Below are positions 62,186-64,000 of a stretch of 64,000 bases of DNA, in pieces. How positions within the stretch are numbered: position 1 is the stretch's first letter; each line of letters begins with the position of its first letter. The translations under genes were made by a program, and so were the position numbers. The notes below the pieces were generated by a model that worked only from the letters and a program-made list of their open reading frames with translations, did no database searches and was not told where the DNA came from. The stretch comes from an uncultured Alteromonadaceae bacterium (lineage in GTDB: Bacteria > Pseudomonadota > Gammaproteobacteria > Enterobacterales > Alteromonadaceae): assembly GCA_947501935.1 (NCBI GenBank), contig CANMXU010000007.1:62001-126000 (forward strand), in the 5' to 3' direction.

Positions 62186-64000
62186 ATGAGCTCAATAGTA
62201 AAACCTTATCTATTAAGGGCTTCTTTGGTTGCCGGACTCGCACTAATACTCGGGATCAGCCTTTCTTTTATTGTTTACTTTTCAACTGAAGAAGTACGTA
62301 AAAATGCCGTTGAATTGGTTGAACATCGTATCCCGACTTTAACCAGTATCAATCAAATCATTGCCGACTTAAGTAAACAAGAGCGAATTATTTATGAATA
62401 TTACGCCACCCAGAATGACCAAGTTTTTTGGCGGCAATATCAGCAAAATAAAACTATTTTAACTATGCATAGCCAAGCTTTATTCAGGCAAGGTAATTTT
62501 GGCAATAACCAAGAAATTATTACTGCAAAGCAGCAAGACATTGAAAACTTAGTGCAAGAATTTAATGATATTATGTTGATCCAAGAAAATAATTGGGATC
62601 AACTACGTGCGTTGTTAGTGAAAATTACTGCAGCCAGAACCGAACTATTACCGACCTTATTGTCGATTGAAAAACACACCCAAGCGCAAGTTGACCATAG
62701 CCATCAAAACACGTTGGCACAAATGGAATTCACCCATTGGATGGTAGTATTTTATGGTATTAGTATTGTGTTTTTTGCCATTGTTGGTGCGTATTATATT
62801 AAGCAATATATTCTAACGAATGCAAAAAATACCCGCTTAGCACTTTTTTCTAAGCACAACCCTAACCCAATATTAAGTATTAATAACTTAGGTGAAACGG
62901 TTTTTAGTAACCCTGCTTGTTATCTGTTACTTGAAAAAGTGGGCTTGTCTTCACAGCAACTAGATTATTTAATTCCAGATAACTTCCTTGCTCTGCGCCA
63001 AGAAATTAGTAAAAGTGAGCAAACCAGTTTATCGGTAGAGCAGCAGTTAAAAGATCGTATCTTGCAAGTGAATATAAATTGGTTAAAGCATATTGATGCT
63101 TATGATATTCATATTGTTGATATCACCGAACGAAAGCTTGCAGAGCAAGAAGTCAATCACCTCGCTTTTTATGTGCAAGAAACAAATTTGCCTAATCGTT
63201 ATAAATTAAATAATGATCTAAATCGCTTACTTGCGCTTGCTAAGCCATTTTCGCTTGGTGTTTTTGAGATCAGCCAGTTTGGACAAATGGTTAGAGCCTT
63301 AGGCGTGAAAACCACTGAGCATGTAGTACAGGCATTAGCTAAACGTATTGGTGAGCATTTACCAGCAGGTATTAACTTTTATCAGCTTAACGATCGCCAG
63401 TTTGCACTAGTATGTTTGAAAAAACCTTCATCACTGGCATTGCAGGCAGTAACAGCAAACATAATTAGCCATGCGGAAAAGCCAATAATTACCGACTGCG
63501 GTGAATTTTTTCTAGAGCTCGACTTTGGCTATAGTTTTGCCCCAGAGCATGGCGACAGCCGTGACCGACTAATTAAAAATGCCCTTACTGCATTATCTGT
63601 TTCCATTAATGACGAACATCAGCATTTCACCGTTTTTATGGAAAATTATGCAACCGGTATTCAAGCAAATGCTTTGATGCTAGATCATTTACGTAATGCG
63701 ATTAGCAATGAAGAACTATTTTTAGTCTATCAACCGCAGCTCGACATACGGAGTCAGCGCATAACAGGCATAGAAACATTAGTGCGTTGGCGCCATAACG
63801 ACGGTATTATTTCCCCGGTTGATTTTATTCCTTTAGCTGAGCAGTCAGGTTTAATCGTGCCCATTGGCAAGTGGATTTTAGAGCAAGCTTGCTTGTTCGC
63901 CAAAGATTTAGTGCAAAGCGGCTTTACCGATATTATTGTTGCGGTAAATGTATCGCCAAGACAATTCTCTCATCCCAATTTTTTACAAACCGTGCTGGAT
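62186..64000 (+). CDS. membrane GGDEF/EAL protein, 3' end beyond the window
   Basis: At least 605 residues, truncated by the window edge. Two transmembrane helices (about residues 9-30 and 187-208) bracket a periplasmic helical sensor with a four-helix-bundle look (SIEKHTQAQVDHSHQN). A PAS-like region ends in ITERKLAEQEVN, and a GGDEF-like domain follows whose motif is replaced by N-D-R-Q-F. The EAL domain begins QPQLDIRSQRITGIETLVRW, with E-T-L in place of EAL and N-V-S-P-R-Q-F intact. The cyclase half is probably inactive, while the EAL half may hydrolyse c-di-GMP; its later catalytic motifs are outside the window. AAGGAA precedes the ATG. Confidence 0.88.
   Translation, partial: MSSIVKPYLLRASLVAGLALILGISLSFIVYFSTEEVRKNAVELVEHRIPTLTSINQIIADLSKQERIIYEYYATQNDQVFWRQYQQNKTILTMHSQALFRQGNFGNNQEIITAKQQDIENLVQEFNDIMLIQENNWDQLRALLVKITAARTELLPTLLSIEKHTQAQVDHSHQNTLAQMEFTHWMVVFYGISIVFFAIVGAYYIKQYILTNAKNTRLALFSKHNPNPILSINNLGETVFSNPACYLLLEKVGLSSQQLDYLIPDNFLALRQEISKSEQTSLSVEQQLKDRILQVNINWLKHIDAYDIHIVDITERKLAEQEVNHLAFYVQETNLPNRYKLNNDLNRLLALAKPFSLGVFEISQFGQMVRALGVKTTEHVVQALAKRIGEHLPAGINFYQLNDRQFALVCLKKPSSLALQAVTANIISHAEKPIITDCGEFFLELDFGYSFAPEHGDSRDRLIKNALTALSVSINDEHQHFTVFMENYATGIQANALMLDHLRNAISNEELFLVYQPQLDIRSQRITGIETLVRWRHNDGIISPVDFIPLAEQSGLIVPIGKWILEQACLFAKDLVQSGFTDIIVAVNVSPRQFSHPNFLQTVLD

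Noticed and set aside
1..64000. tRNA, rRNA, CRISPR array, integrase, transposase or prophage genes
   Set aside because: None was recognised on either strand; the window reads as ordinary chromosomal backbone with a few small repeats.

Overview
The window is AT-rich chromosomal DNA from a gammaproteobacterium. Gene content and order suggest a marine member of the Alteromonadales, close to Colwellia or Thalassotalea. Pointers are the aroF-like/tyrA and pheA loci, the conserved run mutH-rppH-ptsP-lgt-thyA, a PEP-CTERM protein with its PrsT-like TPR partner, and very large PstC and PstA proteins. The taxon is inferred from gene content, not from a database search. I see no rRNA, tRNA, CRISPR array, prophage or insertion sequence.

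Region by region. 1-5.4 kb holds aromatic amino acid synthesis: the tail of a probable DAHP synthase, tyrA and, on the minus strand, pheA behind a phenylalanine attenuator with a readable leader peptide. 5.5-8.4 kb holds a MAPEG protein and a penicillin-acylase-family hydrolase. 8.8-13.1 kb holds a PEP-CTERM/GEVED exported protein and a PrsT-like TPR protein facing each other across a repeat-bearing intergenic region. 13.4-19.2 kb holds YaiL, a glutaredoxin-like protein, the MsrPQ periplasmic methionine sulfoxide reductase and two tandem amidohydrolases, the second lacking the metal-binding HxH. 19.8-22.7 kb holds an acetyl-CoA hydrolase/transferase fused to a GNAT domain, followed by a histone-deacetylase-family protein. 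22.8-29.3 kb is the conserved housekeeping block (yeaD-like mutarotase, mutH, rppH, ptsP, lgt, thyA). 29.4-35 kb holds a ferredoxin and the U32 protein YegQ/TrhP, an HDOD protein, rdgC and an orphan sensor kinase.

35.2-61.9 kb is dominated by phosphate. A porin, phoB, pstS and pstC each have an upstream PhoB box made of 11-bp-spaced TGTCA-type repeats placed 10 bp before a -10 element. Around them lie phoR, ppk-ppx, pstA, pstB, phoU and a Pit permease with its DUF47 partner. PhoR and PhoB would sense and transmit phosphate limitation, PstSCAB would import phosphate at high affinity, PhoU would restrain signalling, Ppk/Ppx would cycle polyphosphate, and Pit would handle phosphate-replete growth.

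Inside this phosphate region (46.5-51.6 kb) is a tightly overlapping four-gene operon: an outer-membrane porin-like protein, a small PstS-like periplasmic protein, a membrane diguanylate cyclase with an intact GGDEF motif, and a membrane GGDEF/EAL protein with both signature motifs degenerate. This looks like an envelope-to-c-di-GMP signalling unit and is the best candidate here for an undescribed system. The window ends inside another membrane GGDEF/EAL gene, preceded by a copy of a short dispersed repeat also found at 19.3 kb.
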